A stretch of 50,048 nt of DNA, taken from assembly GCF_014697475.1 (NCBI RefSeq), contig NZ_JACJRV010000051.1, positions 1 to 50,048 on the forward strand, written 5' to 3'. Shown piece after piece: positions 17,625-26,290 of the stretch. Every line of letters begins with the position of its first letter. Position 1 is the first letter of the stretch. Source of the DNA: Nostoc sp. FACHB-152 (lineage in GTDB: Bacteria > Cyanobacteriota > Cyanobacteriia > Cyanobacteriales > Nostocaceae). The translations under genes were made by a program, and so were the position numbers. The notes below the pieces were generated by a model. It searched no databases. It saw nothing but the letters and a program-made list of their open reading frames with translations, and was not told the DNA's origin.

Positions 17625-18596
17625 ATGAAATTAGATACAAAAACCGCAGTAAAAACCCTAGGAGAATACGCCTACCAAGCGATTCAAAAGCATTTTAATA
17701 AAACCTTAAAATGGGAAAAAACTGTTAAGAAAGATGAAGACCCTGAAGCACTCCACCAAATGCGGGTAGGTATGCGCCGTCTCCGCACAGCAGTTAGTAG
17801 ATTTGAATTAGTCCTAGATTTACCAAAACCAGCCAGCGATAAAAATATTGGTAAAATTGGCCGTCGTCTTGGTAGTCTGCGAGACTTAGATGTATTAAAA
17901 GAAAGTTTAGAAACTGCTTACCAACCAAAATTACCTGATAAAGAACAAAAAGCTCTCCAAAAAGCGTTTCATGCTTTAGATAAACAACGGGAAGTTGCAT
18001 CATCTAATGTGCAGAAGACGCTCAAAGATGAACTATACAAATCGTTTAAGCAAACATTAGAAGAATGGTTAGAAAAACCTAACTATCATCCTTTATCATC
18101 TGTGCCAATTAAGCAAGTATTGCCTGATTTATTGTTACCTGAAGTCAGTATTTTTTTCTTGCATCCAGGGTGGCTAGTCGGAACCCAAGTTGTCGAGTCT
18201 GAATTTACTATCCGCACAGACTGGAAACCAGAAAAAGTCGAGCAACATTTAAATAATAAAGGCGCAACTATTCATGAATTGCGTAAACAAGCTAAACGTG
18301 TGCGCTACCAAATGGAGTTATTTTCTGACTTATATGGAGAATCTTACGCAGCTAATATTGCAGAGGTAAAAAGTATACAAGACATCTTAGGCAGCATCCA
18401 AGATAGTGTAGTTATGGGAGAGTGGCTGACGGATGTTTTTAAATCAGAACTGCACACTCATCTGCCCACACTTGCCAATTTATTAGCAGAAAATCGTTAC
18501 CAATTATGGCAGCAGTGGCAACCTATACAAGAACGTTATTTACAAGCAGAAAATAGGCAGAATTTTCATTTAGCAATTCTAAAGTATGAAGTGTGA
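17625..18596 (+). CDS. CHAD domain protein (polyphosphate-associated)
   Basis: The 323-residue protein has the two helical half-domains of CHAD. The first motif is ALHQMRVGMRRLRTAVSRFE (about residues 43-62) followed by IGRRLGSLRDLDVL. The second is IHELRKQAKRVRYQMELFS at about residues 211-229, with IQDILGSIQDSVVMGEWL after it. CHAD domains are rich in conserved His, Arg and Lys and bind inorganic polyphosphate; some locate proteins to polyphosphate granules. No triphosphate-tunnel (CYTH) domain is fused here, so it is a stand-alone form. The stop codon lies within a run of TGAAGTA heptamers (18587-18607), so the last residues may vary between strains. Confidence 0.9.
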   Translation: MKLDTKTAVKTLGEYAYQAIQKHFNKTLKWEKTVKKDEDPEALHQMRVGMRRLRTAVSRFELVLDLPKPASDKNIGKIGRRLGSLRDLDVLKESLETAYQPKLPDKEQKALQKAFHALDKQREVASSNVQKTLKDELYKSFKQTLEEWLEKPNYHPLSSVPIKQVLPDLLLPEVSIFFLHPGWLVGTQVVESEFTIRTDWKPEKVEQHLNNKGATIHELRKQAKRVRYQMELFSDLYGESYAANIAEVKSIQDILGSIQDSVVMGEWLTDVFKSELHTHLPTLANLLAENRYQLWQQWQPIQERYLQAENRQNFHLAILKYEV

Positions 18597-18611
18597 AGTA
18601 TGAAGTATGAA
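18587..18611 (+). repeat. TGAAGTA heptamer run spanning a stop codon
   Basis: TGAAGTG (18587-18593), TGAAGTA (18594-18600) and TGAAGTA (18601-18607), then TGAA. The TGA at 18594-18596 is the stop of the CHAD gene, so the repeat itself supplies the stop and spreads into the intergenic DNA. Confidence 0.7.
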
Positions 18612-18635
18612 ATTCATCTATCCAATAACAAGTGA

Positions 18636-19277
18636 CTATCGTAAAGACAAACTAATTGGGGCTTCTAGAGATAATACATAAACACTACTTTGGGTAATTT
18701 GTACAACACGGGTATTTTCTGCTGAACGCAAGCCTGTTACTAATCCTACAGCACTGCCGAGCATGGCTCCTCGGTCAAATTGCTCTGGATCTCCTTGGTT
18801 TAAAAAGCCAAAAGTGCTGCCGCCGATTCTACCCCAAACAGAACCATTTTCAATCGCTTTTTCGTTAGCTCGCTTGTGCGTAATCGTAGTACCAGGAATC
18901 ACTTGACTAGAGGCTTGAATGGAGACAATTCGACCGTTAATTACTAAAGACTGTGCCACAATTTTCGCACCCCCTTCTTTTGGTTTTAACACGATACTTA
19001 CAGGTGTATTTTCTGAGGCTATCACATTACCTTGAGCATCTTTAATCGCACTAGCTAAAGGAACAGTTAGTGGATAATCTTTCTTTTGCCCAACATCTAC
19101 GGTTACAGGTGCAGGAAAAGAAACGATAATTGCAGTATCTTGAGGGATAGCAATTTCTGAACTGACGGCTTGTGGTTGAGATGGTTCAGTTAGAACTGGT
19201 TGAGCATTCACGGGTAATGTAACTGCACCCAACAAGGAGATAGAACAAGCAATACTGAATAAAGTTTGTGTTTTCAT
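18636..19277 (-). CDS. exported protein of unknown function
   Basis: The 213-residue protein has a clean signal peptide (hydrophobic ACSISLLGAVTLPVNA, cleavage near residue 25). The mature part is beta-rich and low in charge, with SFPAPVTVDVGQKKDYPLTVPLA, ENTPVSIVLKPKEGGA and a glycine-rich stretch (GRIGGSTFGF and GAMLGSAVGLVTGL at about residues 148-183), which could be membrane-associating. The layout has some resemblance to the beta-rich region of VirB10/TrbI-type proteins, and this is weak. It is encoded convergently to the CHAD gene. The upstream 400 bases hold a dispersed repeat. Confidence 0.7.
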   Translation of the reverse strand: MKTQTLFSIACSISLLGAVTLPVNAQPVLTEPSQPQAVSSEIAIPQDTAIIVSFPAPVTVDVGQKKDYPLTVPLASAIKDAQGNVIASENTPVSIVLKPKEGGAKIVAQSLVINGRIVSIQASSQVIPGTTITHKRANEKAIENGSVWGRIGGSTFGFLNQGDPEQFDRGAMLGSAVGLVTGLRSAENTRVVQITQSSVYVLSLEAPISLSLR

Positions 19278-19682
19278 AACCGTTTACCTTTTGATTTGAG
19301 TGTTTTCTTGGGGAAGTAAACCCTGCTACTCAATCAATAGGTTTGCGGTTACTGGTTTATGCAGTTTGGGTTCAACTCTGGAACTCGTCACAAAAAGCGT
19401 AGACGCGTTCGCGAAGCGTCTCCTATCGGAGAAGCGGCTTGTCGTAAGACATCGCTAACAGCAAGCATCAAGTAGTATCATAATTTACACAGCATCTTGT
19501 GCGATCGCTTTTCTTTTCTGATTGCCTATTGCCTGTGTTGCTTGAGAGCGTATTTACTTTACTCAGCACTAAGTAGATAAAACATCACACTAAATCTGTG
19601 AGCGATCTACAATAAGTTTGCTGCATTACACAATCTTATGCTGGATTTTAAGTTCTGAATTCTTCTTTAAAGGAGTCGCATC
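19278..19682. other. intergenic region with dispersed repeat
   Basis: The main content is the repeat at 19399-19456 (separate entry). One HIP1-like site (GTGCGATCGCTTTTC, about 19500) and ordinary AT-rich DNA make up the rest. AAAGGAG at 19670-19676 is the ribosome-binding site for the following gene. Confidence 0.5.
19399..19456. repeat. dispersed repeat, copy 1
   Basis: Begins GTAGACGCG and ends AGCGGCTTGTCGTAAGACATCGCT, with an internal hairpin (GACGCGTTCGCGAAGCGTC). It shares the GTAGACGCG head and the AGCGGCTTGTCGT tail with 47085-47136. Sequences like this are spread through Nostocales genomes. Confidence 0.65.
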
Positions 19683-20132
19683 ATGTCTAATATTCTTCGT
19701 GAAGAAATGCCAGTACTTTCACGCCATGAAGGTGATTGGATAGGAACATATACACTAGTAGATTTAGAAGGAAAAATTTTAGATAAACATGAATCTCATT
19801 TAAGCTGTCAGTTTCCAGATGATAGTCCTTATTCCTACTATCAAATCAATCGCTACAAATGGTCTGATGGTAAACAAGAAGAACATAAATTTCCTGGAAC
19901 GTACCGTGATAAAGCAATCTGGTTTGATACAGAACGCATCGAAGGCAAAGCTTGGGAAGTAGATAATTCTACTATTATTTTGAAATTTTCTTATAAAACA
20001 GTCCCAGGCGCATACTTATATGAAATGATTCAAATTAATCCAGATAATAACCATCGCGCCCGCACATGGCACTGGTTTAAAAATGATCAACTTTACCAAC
20101 GTACCTTGATTCAAGAAGAAAGGGTAAGATAG
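19683..20132 (+). CDS. DUF3598-like (lipocalin-type) protein
   Basis: The 149-residue protein starts with REEMPVLSRHEGDWIGTYTLVD and continues with alternating beta strands: LSCQFPDDSPYSYYQINRYKW, GTYRDKAIWFDTERIEGKAW, TIILKFSYKTVPGAYLYEMIQI and ARTWHWFKNDQLYQRTLIQEER. The HEGDW opening and strand order fit the DUF3598 family, which has a lipocalin-like barrel and is common in cyanobacteria and algae. A small-molecule binding role is plausible but not shown. AAAGGAG is placed 7 bases before the ATG. No signal peptide. It stands alone, followed by a 148-base repeat element. Confidence 0.7.
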   Translation: MSNILREEMPVLSRHEGDWIGTYTLVDLEGKILDKHESHLSCQFPDDSPYSYYQINRYKWSDGKQEEHKFPGTYRDKAIWFDTERIEGKAWEVDNSTIILKFSYKTVPGAYLYEMIQINPDNNHRARTWHWFKNDQLYQRTLIQEERVR

Positions 20133-20169
20133 TAATTTCAATAGTTCCGAGATAATTTTTAATTTATTC

Positions 20170-20317
20170 TGGTGCGTTACATTGCGTTGACCAAAACTAG
20201 GGTGTAGGGAGAAAAGAAAAATTATGTCGTCGGGATACACTCTACCCACTACACAAAGGGAAGCCCCTACTGATTTCCCTACACCCTACACCCCACACCC
20301 TTCTTCTTGACGCACCA
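20170..20317. repeat. nested inverted-repeat element
   Basis: Outer arms TGGTGCGT (20170-20177) and ACGCACCA (20310-20317) and inner arms AGGGTGTAGGGA (20199-20210) and TCCCTACACCCT (20276-20287) are both perfect inverted repeats. The 148 bases are non-coding and sit between two genes on the plus strand. This has the look of a miniature mobile element or REP-type repeat. Confidence 0.6.
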
Positions 20318-20374
20318 TTTTATGAAAAAATAGGTAGTCCATCATATTTAATTTTAAATTGATAAAGTAGGCGC

Positions 20375-21763
20375 ATGGCAAAGACTGACAAAATTAACTT
20401 TTCTACTCCTAGCGGTTTTCCTGAATTCCTGCCTAGTGAAAAACGCTTAGAATTATACTTACTAGATACCATCCGTAGAGTTTATGAAAGTTACGGATTT
20501 ACCCCTATAGAAACTCCCGCAGTTGAAAGATTAGAAGTATTACAAGCCAAAGGCAATCAAGGCGACAATATTATTTATGGTATCGACCCTATTCTACCAC
20601 CAAATCGCCAAGCAGAAAGAGATAAAGCAGGCGAAACAGGTTCAGAAGCACGCGCTTTAAAATTTGACCAAACAGTTCCTTTAGCCGCATATATTGCGCG
20701 CCACCTCAATGAATTAACCTTTCCCTTTGCCCGTTATCAAATGGATGTAGTATTTCGTGGAGAACGAGCAAAAGACGGTAGATTTCGTCAGTTTCGTCAA
20801 TGTGATATTGATGTAGTTGGAAGGCGTGAACTAAGCTTATTATATGATGCTCAAATGCCAGCAATTATCACCGAAATTTTTGAAGCAGTGAACATCGGTG
20901 ATTTTGTGATTCGCATCAATAACCGCAAAATTCTTACAGGATTATTTCAATCATTAGGGGTTGCAGAAACTCAAATCAAAACTTGTATTGTTATTATTGA
21001 TAACCTAGAAAAAATTGGTGAAACTAAAGTAAAACAAGAATTAGAAAAAGAAGGTATTTCAGCAGAACAAACTCAAAAAATTATTGATTTTATTAAAATA
21101 GATGGTGCTGTAGATGAGGTATTAGATAAACTCAAACACCTGTCACAAAATCTCCCAGATGCCGAGCAATTTAGTTTAGGTGTTAGCGAACTAGAAACAG
21201 TAATTACAGGTGTGCGTAATTTGGCTGTTCCTGAAAAGCGTTTTTGTATTGATTTGTCTATTGCCCGTGGTTTGAATTACTATACTGGCACAGTTTACGA
21301 AACAACTCTCATCGGCCATGAAGCTTTGGGTAGTATTTGTTCTGGTGGCAGATATGAAGAATTAGTTGGGATGTTTATCGGTGAGAAAATGCCAGGTGTG
21401 GGCATTTCTATCGGCTTAACTCGCTTAATTAGCAGATTACTCAAAGCAGGAATTTTAAATACTTTACCTGCAACACCAGCCCAGGTAGTAGTAGTAAATA
21501 TGCAAGAAGATTTAATGCCAACTTATTTAAAAGTTTCGCAACAGTTACGTCAAGCAGGCATTAATGTAGTAACGAATTTTGAGAAGAAGCAATTAGGTAA
21601 ACAATTCCAAGCAGCAGATAAACAGGGGATTAGATTTTGTGTAATTATTGGTGCTGATGAAGCAGCAGCCCAAAAATCATCGCTCAAAGATTTGCAAACA
21701 GGCGAACAAATAGAAATAGCATTAGCCGATTTGGCTGAAGAAGTAAAACGCAGGCTAATGTAA
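20375..21763 (+). CDS. hisS: histidine-tRNA ligase
   Basis: The 462-residue protein is a class II aminoacyl-tRNA synthetase of the HisS type. It attaches histidine to tRNA-His. Visible signatures are the opening SGFPEFLPSEKRL, motif 2 in YQMDVVFRGERAKDGRFRQF followed by QCDIDVVG, the histidine-binding block IARGLNYYTGTVYETTL, and motif 3 GVGISIGLTRLI. The C-terminal 90 residues are the anticodon-binding domain (AQVVVVNMQ...QLGKQFQAADKQGIRF). These active-site blocks are complete, so it is not just the related HisZ regulatory subunit. It is slightly longer than the E. coli enzyme. Confidence 0.93.
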   Translation: MAKTDKINFSTPSGFPEFLPSEKRLELYLLDTIRRVYESYGFTPIETPAVERLEVLQAKGNQGDNIIYGIDPILPPNRQAERDKAGETGSEARALKFDQTVPLAAYIARHLNELTFPFARYQMDVVFRGERAKDGRFRQFRQCDIDVVGRRELSLLYDAQMPAIITEIFEAVNIGDFVIRINNRKILTGLFQSLGVAETQIKTCIVIIDNLEKIGETKVKQELEKEGISAEQTQKIIDFIKIDGAVDEVLDKLKHLSQNLPDAEQFSLGVSELETVITGVRNLAVPEKRFCIDLSIARGLNYYTGTVYETTLIGHEALGSICSGGRYEELVGMFIGEKMPGVGISIGLTRLISRLLKAGILNTLPATPAQVVVVNMQEDLMPTYLKVSQQLRQAGINVVTNFEKKQLGKQFQAADKQGIRFCVIIGADEAAAQKSSLKDLQTGEQIEIALADLAEEVKRRLM

Positions 21764-21894
21764 ATCCCAAATTTATCAGGGTGCTGGTTAATTAGCCTAC
21801 GCTTTACAGTAGGCGATCGCACCTATGAAATGAAATATATTTTAGAATATTTACGTACTAAAATGTTTTAGCTGAAGGATTACTCCCACATCAA

Positions 21895-24465
21895 ATGGAT
21901 AAAGAAATATTAAAAGAAGCTCTTCAAATTGACTATCGATTACGCTCTACCTTTTTCTATAGAAAGTTATATGAACTGGGTTTCAATAGCTTCTTGGCTG
22001 AAATAGATAAATTAATAGAACTGTCAGAAAACTTTAACTGGGAATCTAGACACAACTGGGGAATTTCTGAAACTGCTTGGAATATTTTGGAACAGAGCGG
22101 TATCCCTAAAATTTCTGTCTTTGCCCACCCTAGAGTACTTCAAGAACAGCCAAAACTTTCCGGCTACTATCGAAGTGTTGCAGTTCTTCCACAGAAAGCC
22201 GCTAAAAAATTAGCTTTTTCCAGCATTGATTCTATAGAAGAAGGAAAGGGAAAGTTATCTCAAGACAGAGCATTAATCCTCTGTCAACTTTATAATTCAC
22301 ATTCAAGCCTAATTATTGAAAGTACTAATGAGTATAGCCAAACTGATATGCAGGCATTAATGTATGCATCTGCTGGCGCACAAATTAATGGTGCTTGGTT
22401 AAACAAAATTGGAGAAGAAGCGGAATTATTAACAAGGCGAATTCTTATTCGTTCTCTCATTGAAGAAGAATATATTGTTGCTGCAATTCTAAAAGATGGT
22501 TCTTCAAGATTAGATGCGGAATATTTAGAAGATCTAGTTGATAAAGTAGATTTACTTTCTGGTGTGCGCCTAAAAAATCAAACTAGTATTCTTTTTTCTA
22601 GCGAACCGGACTTATCCTTATTAAATTCTGCTGGTGAAGCAGTAGCAGTTATTGAAGTAAAAGGTGGAAAAGATACAGCAGGGGCTTTAGAGAGATATGG
22701 TGCAGCCAAAAAGAGCTTTGAACAAGCTAAAAGAATTAACTCTAAAGTTGTTACAATACTTCTAGCTAGTTGTATAACTGATGAAGTTTATCGACGTTTG
22801 CAAAATGATGAAGCTGTTAATCATGTTTATAATTTAACGCAAGTTATTACTAGCGAAGACACTAGATATCGCTTTGCTTCTGATGTGCTTAGGTTTATAG
22901 ATATTCATATAGAAATTAATAATAATATTCAGAGCAGTAACTCTAGCAAGATTTCAAAAAAAAAAGTGAAACAACTAAATCTCCCAGTTGAGGTTTACAC
23001 AAAATCTAGCTCGAATTTGAAAATAATAAATTTTTCCAATGAACAAGTTTGTAATGAATCAGCTAGACTTGATTTAGAGAACCGATATGCTGAACTTCTG
23101 GAGGAAACTGAAGATTTTAATCGTAAGTTAGTAAGTTACCAGGGCAATAAAGGAGAAATTGCTCATGGTTGGATTCGATATAAAGAAGGATTTTCATTTA
23201 AACTAGTGGAAACTTTAATAAAAAAATTTGGAATTCAGCAGAGCGATACAATACTAGAACCTTTTTCTGGTTCTGGTACAACCTTACTTGTATGCAAAAC
23301 TTTAGGAATTAATGCCTTGGGTTTTGAAATTCTTCCTGTATGCCATTTAATGTGGGAAGCAAAATATTATCTTGATGAGTATAATATCGAGGAGTTAATG
23401 TATCTCTTCGAGCAACTGAAAGAAACTAAACCTGATAAAACAGAATTTACATTTCCTCATATATCTATCACTAAAGATGCGTTTTCTCAAGAAACAGAAA
23501 ATGACTTGATGTTCTTCTCAAATTGGATTAATACTCAACAAGTATCAAAAAAAGCAAAAGTTTTATATCAACTATTAATAACCAGTATTTTAGAAGAAGT
23601 TAGCTATACTAGGAAAGATGGTCAATATTTAAGATGGGATTATCGCTCTAATAAAGTTCAACAGAGAAATCAATTAAGAATTTCTCAAGGTAAAACATCT
23701 ATCAAACAATTTTATAAAGGAGCAATTACAACTGTTAAAGAAGCTTTATTACAGATATTCAAAACAGTACTATTGGATATAAAATCAATACGATATAGTT
23801 TACCAAGTGACAGTTTTCAGGATGTGATAAATGGTAGTGTTCTAGAAAACTTACCAAAGTATGAAAGTGAAAAATTCTCTGGTGTAATTACTTCACCACC
23901 CTATTGCAATAGATATGATTATACCAGAACTTATGCTTTGGAACTTGCTTATTTAGGCACAGATGAGTTGGAGATTCGTAAACTACGACAAAATCAGCTA
24001 TGCTGTACTGTTGAAAATCGATCTAAATTACATAAGCTCGAACAGATTTATAGAGATATAGGTCGAATTGATAACTTTAAAGCTATTTGCAAAGTTATTA
24101 CTGAAAATAGTGTTTTTCAAGAAATCAATTCTGCTTTGAAAATCAGACAGGAGCGTGGAGAAATTAATAACCCAGGCATACTATCTATGGTAGAAGGTTA
24201 TTTTTATGAATTAACCTTTCTATTTGCTGAGATATTTAGAACTTGTAAAAAAGGTGCTTACGTTGCCTTTGTTAATGACAATGTACGCTATGGTGGAGAA
24301 ATTATACCTGTTGATATGCTTTGTACAGAGATAGCAGAGACTATTGGCTTTGTCCCGGAAAAAATATATGTCTTGCCTCAACGTAAGGGTAATAGTAGTC
24401 AACAAATGGGGCGATTTGGAAAAGAATCACTGCGTAAAAGTATCACAGTTTGGAGAAAACCTTAG
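21895..24465 (+). CDS. fused restriction endonuclease-DNA methyltransferase
   Basis: The 856-residue protein joins two enzymes. The N-terminal half (about residues 1-340) contains a PD-(D/E)XK nuclease motif: Pro238-Asp239, then Glu254-Val-Lys256 (EVKGGKD). After a linker, the C-terminal half has DNA methyltransferase motif I, EPFSGSGTT at 455-463, and the catalytic motif IV TSPPY at 666-670, followed by CNRYDYTRTYALELA. TSPPY is typical of N4-cytosine methylases. About 200 residues between motifs I and IV may carry target recognition. Such single-chain proteins form self-contained restriction-modification systems that cut unmethylated DNA. No separate specificity gene is nearby. GAAGGA sits about 17 bases before the ATG. 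Recognition sequence unknown. Confidence 0.82.
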   Translation: MDKEILKEALQIDYRLRSTFFYRKLYELGFNSFLAEIDKLIELSENFNWESRHNWGISETAWNILEQSGIPKISVFAHPRVLQEQPKLSGYYRSVAVLPQKAAKKLAFSSIDSIEEGKGKLSQDRALILCQLYNSHSSLIIESTNEYSQTDMQALMYASAGAQINGAWLNKIGEEAELLTRRILIRSLIEEEYIVAAILKDGSSRLDAEYLEDLVDKVDLLSGVRLKNQTSILFSSEPDLSLLNSAGEAVAVIEVKGGKDTAGALERYGAAKKSFEQAKRINSKVVTILLASCITDEVYRRLQNDEAVNHVYNLTQVITSEDTRYRFASDVLRFIDIHIEINNNIQSSNSSKISKKKVKQLNLPVEVYTKSSSNLKIINFSNEQVCNESARLDLENRYAELLEETEDFNRKLVSYQGNKGEIAHGWIRYKEGFSFKLVETLIKKFGIQQSDTILEPFSGSGTTLLVCKTLGINALGFEILPVCHLMWEAKYYLDEYNIEELMYLFEQLKETKPDKTEFTFPHISITKDAFSQETENDLMFFSNWINTQQVSKKAKVLYQLLITSILEEVSYTRKDGQYLRWDYRSNKVQQRNQLRISQGKTSIKQFYKGAITTVKEALLQIFKTVLLDIKSIRYSLPSDSFQDVINGSVLENLPKYESEKFSGVITSPPYCNRYDYTRTYALELAYLGTDELEIRKLRQNQLCCTVENRSKLHKLEQIYRDIGRIDNFKAICKVITENSVFQEINSALKIRQERGEINNPGILSMVEGYFYELTFLFAEIFRTCKKGAYVAFVNDNVRYGGEIIPVDMLCTEIAETIGFVPEKIYVLPQRKGNSSQQMGRFGKESLRKSITVWRKP

Positions 24466-24578
24466 AAAGAAAAATAAGGGTTTGAACTAACTAGATTTTG
24501 TAGAGATTACTCTAAAAATATCTATTTGTTTTTAGTGATGCTGCATAATAATTAAGCTGATTTGGAGTGTGACGGATT

Positions 24579-25373
24579 ATGTTTAGACCTAATAGACTGA
24601 AAAAAATGCTCCAAGCCGGTTTTCAACCAATCGGTTGCTGGATTTTTTTCTCAGATAGTGACTCAATAGAACTTCTTTCTATGTGTGGGTTCGATGCCTT
24701 TATTATCGACCACGAACATGGTGCTATGGAAATGGGCATCTTAGTAGAGCAACTCCGCGCCGCCCAAGCCACAGATGTTACCTGTATTTTGCGTGTGCCT
24801 TCGCACGATCCAGTCTATATTAAGCGAGCCTTAGACATGGGCGTGGAAGGTATACTCGTTCCGACGGTAGAATCAGCCGATGAAGCGCGAGCAATTGTCG
24901 CCGCAACCCGCTATCGACCTCATGGCGGACACCGAGGAGTTGGTTATCCTGAGAGCCGAGCCGCTAACTGGGGTTTAGCAGAGCTAGAGTATCCTGCTAA
25001 TTATCGGGAGAATCTACTTGTAGCCGTGATTGTTGAAACCCGTCGGGGTTTTGAGAATGTTAGGGAAATTGCCGCAGTTGACGGGATCGATATGGTAATT
25101 TTAGGAGCAGGCGATCTGATGGCAGACATTGCAGACGATTTTGCTGCACTGACTAAGTTAGGAACTTACAATAATTCAGAACTTGACCGATTGTTAGCGG
25201 AAGCCGAAGCAATAGTTCGCTCCACTCCTGATTGCTGGCTTGGAGGTGTTAGTCGTCATGTCGCAGGAGGTCGCGAACTGTTCGCTAAGGGCTATGATTT
25301 CGTACTACCTGCTGCTGATGGCTGGTTGCTGGCTGATGCGGCGCGTTCTGTGGTCACTGCCATGAGAGGTTAA
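24579..25373 (+). CDS. HpcH/HpaI-type aldolase
   Basis: The 264-residue protein has the HpaI/2-dehydro-3-deoxyglucarate aldolase pattern. The expected active-site residues are present: His47 (FIIDHEHG), Arg72 (ILRVPSHDP), Glu153 (VIVETRRGFEN) and Asp179 (LGAGDLMADI), with the GVEGILVPTV and RYRPHGGHRGVGY blocks. The family cleaves or forms carbon-carbon bonds in keto-acid substrates such as pyruvate adducts, with a divalent metal held by Glu and Asp. It opens the accessory cluster that runs to 33744 and is on the plus strand, convergent with the first hydrolase gene. Substrate unknown. The length is typical. Confidence 0.9.
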   Translation: MFRPNRLKKMLQAGFQPIGCWIFFSDSDSIELLSMCGFDAFIIDHEHGAMEMGILVEQLRAAQATDVTCILRVPSHDPVYIKRALDMGVEGILVPTVESADEARAIVAATRYRPHGGHRGVGYPESRAANWGLAELEYPANYRENLLVAVIVETRRGFENVREIAAVDGIDMVILGAGDLMADIADDFAALTKLGTYNNSELDRLLAEAEAIVRSTPDCWLGGVSRHVAGGRELFAKGYDFVLPAADGWLLADAARSVVTAMRG

Positions 25374-25415
25374 AAAAGTATACAGTAACCTTGGAAAATT
25401 AGCGGCTGAACTATT

Positions 25416-26231
25416 CTAATTGTGCAAAAACTGAATTACTACCTCTGCTACTTTTTCAGGTATTTGATTCATCATGCAAATTGTTCCTTCGGGAAATTCA
25501 GCTACTTTGCCATGCGGAATTGCTTGAGAAAGAAAATAGCGATCGCCAGCTTTTGCTAAACTCAATCTTTCAAATTCTTTGACATCATCCATTCCCCAAA
25601 TAATTAGAGTTGGACACTTGATAGAGCGAAATCTTTCGGGTGCATCTAGACAGTAATTACCTACAGCCCAAACTGCATACAAAGGATGACCAAAACATTT
25701 TAAATCGTCTAAAACCCAACGGTGATTTAACTCAGCAGAACCTACATATCGAGAACGGGCTAACCATCTTTGCATGAGGTGAGAGCCATCTTCTTTGATT
25801 TTAAAACCTTCCTCAAACATTCTGAATAACTGTGCTTGCCCACCTTCACCAAAACCAGCTACATTTCCTAAAATCAGTTTATCAATGCGATCGCCATATG
25901 CTGCTGTGACTTCTCCAGCTACAAAAGCACCTGTATGGTTGCCCATAATGCTAGTTTTTTCTATACCTAATTCATCTAAAAGTGCGATCGCTGTTTTTGC
26001 GTAGTCGGCGATTGTATACATTCTGGGTGGTTTATCCGAATCACCAAACCCCATTAAATCCATTGCTATAACTTGTCTATGTTCAGCAAGGATAGGCATG
26101 AGTTCGCGGTATTCATCACTACTGCGGGGGTTCATGTGCAGTAAAAGCAGAGGTTCACCCTCTCCACCGATGCGGTAAAGAATTTGACCATCTTCTGTGT
26201 CTAGAAAAGCTCGTTTAATTTTTTGTGTCAT
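25416..26231 (-). CDS. alpha/beta-hydrolase-fold protein with atypical active site (copy A)
   Basis: The 271-residue protein has an alpha/beta hydrolase fold: PLLLLHMNPRSSDEY (oxyanion region) and DLMGFGDSDKP, then the nucleophile-elbow position GNHTGAF at 97-103. The usual Gly-x-Ser-x-Gly is Gly-Asn-His99-Thr-Gly here, so the catalytic Ser is replaced by His. The C-terminal position where the base His is usually found reads GTICMMNQIPEKV, without His. RutD-type proteins also lack the Ser, so such members may act by another mechanism or be non-catalytic. A paralog (27321-28139) is two genes away. The BKACE gene lies just upstream in the same direction. Confidence 0.85.
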   Translation of the reverse strand: MTQKIKRAFLDTEDGQILYRIGGEGEPLLLLHMNPRSSDEYRELMPILAEHRQVIAMDLMGFGDSDKPPRMYTIADYAKTAIALLDELGIEKTSIMGNHTGAFVAGEVTAAYGDRIDKLILGNVAGFGEGGQAQLFRMFEEGFKIKEDGSHLMQRWLARSRYVGSAELNHRWVLDDLKCFGHPLYAVWAVGNYCLDAPERFRSIKCPTLIIWGMDDVKEFERLSLAKAGDRYFLSQAIPHGKVAEFPEGTICMMNQIPEKVAEVVIQFLHN

Positions 26232-26265
26232 ATTTTTGGGCGATCGCAGTTACATAGTCCTTTAA

Positions 26266-26280
26266 GTGGGCATTGCCCAC
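26266..26280. repeat. 15-base palindrome between hydrolase A and BKACE genes
   Basis: GTGGGCA-T-TGCCCAC, a perfect 7-bp inverted repeat in the 59-base gap. Inverted repeats like this recur in Nostocales DNA. A regulatory or mRNA-processing role is possible. Confidence 0.45.
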
Positions 26281-26290
26281 ACTAAATTAT

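Noticed and set aside
21795-21814. GCCTAC/GTAGGC hairpin after hisS
   Set aside because: No T-run follows, so it is not called a terminator; it is one of many short repeats.
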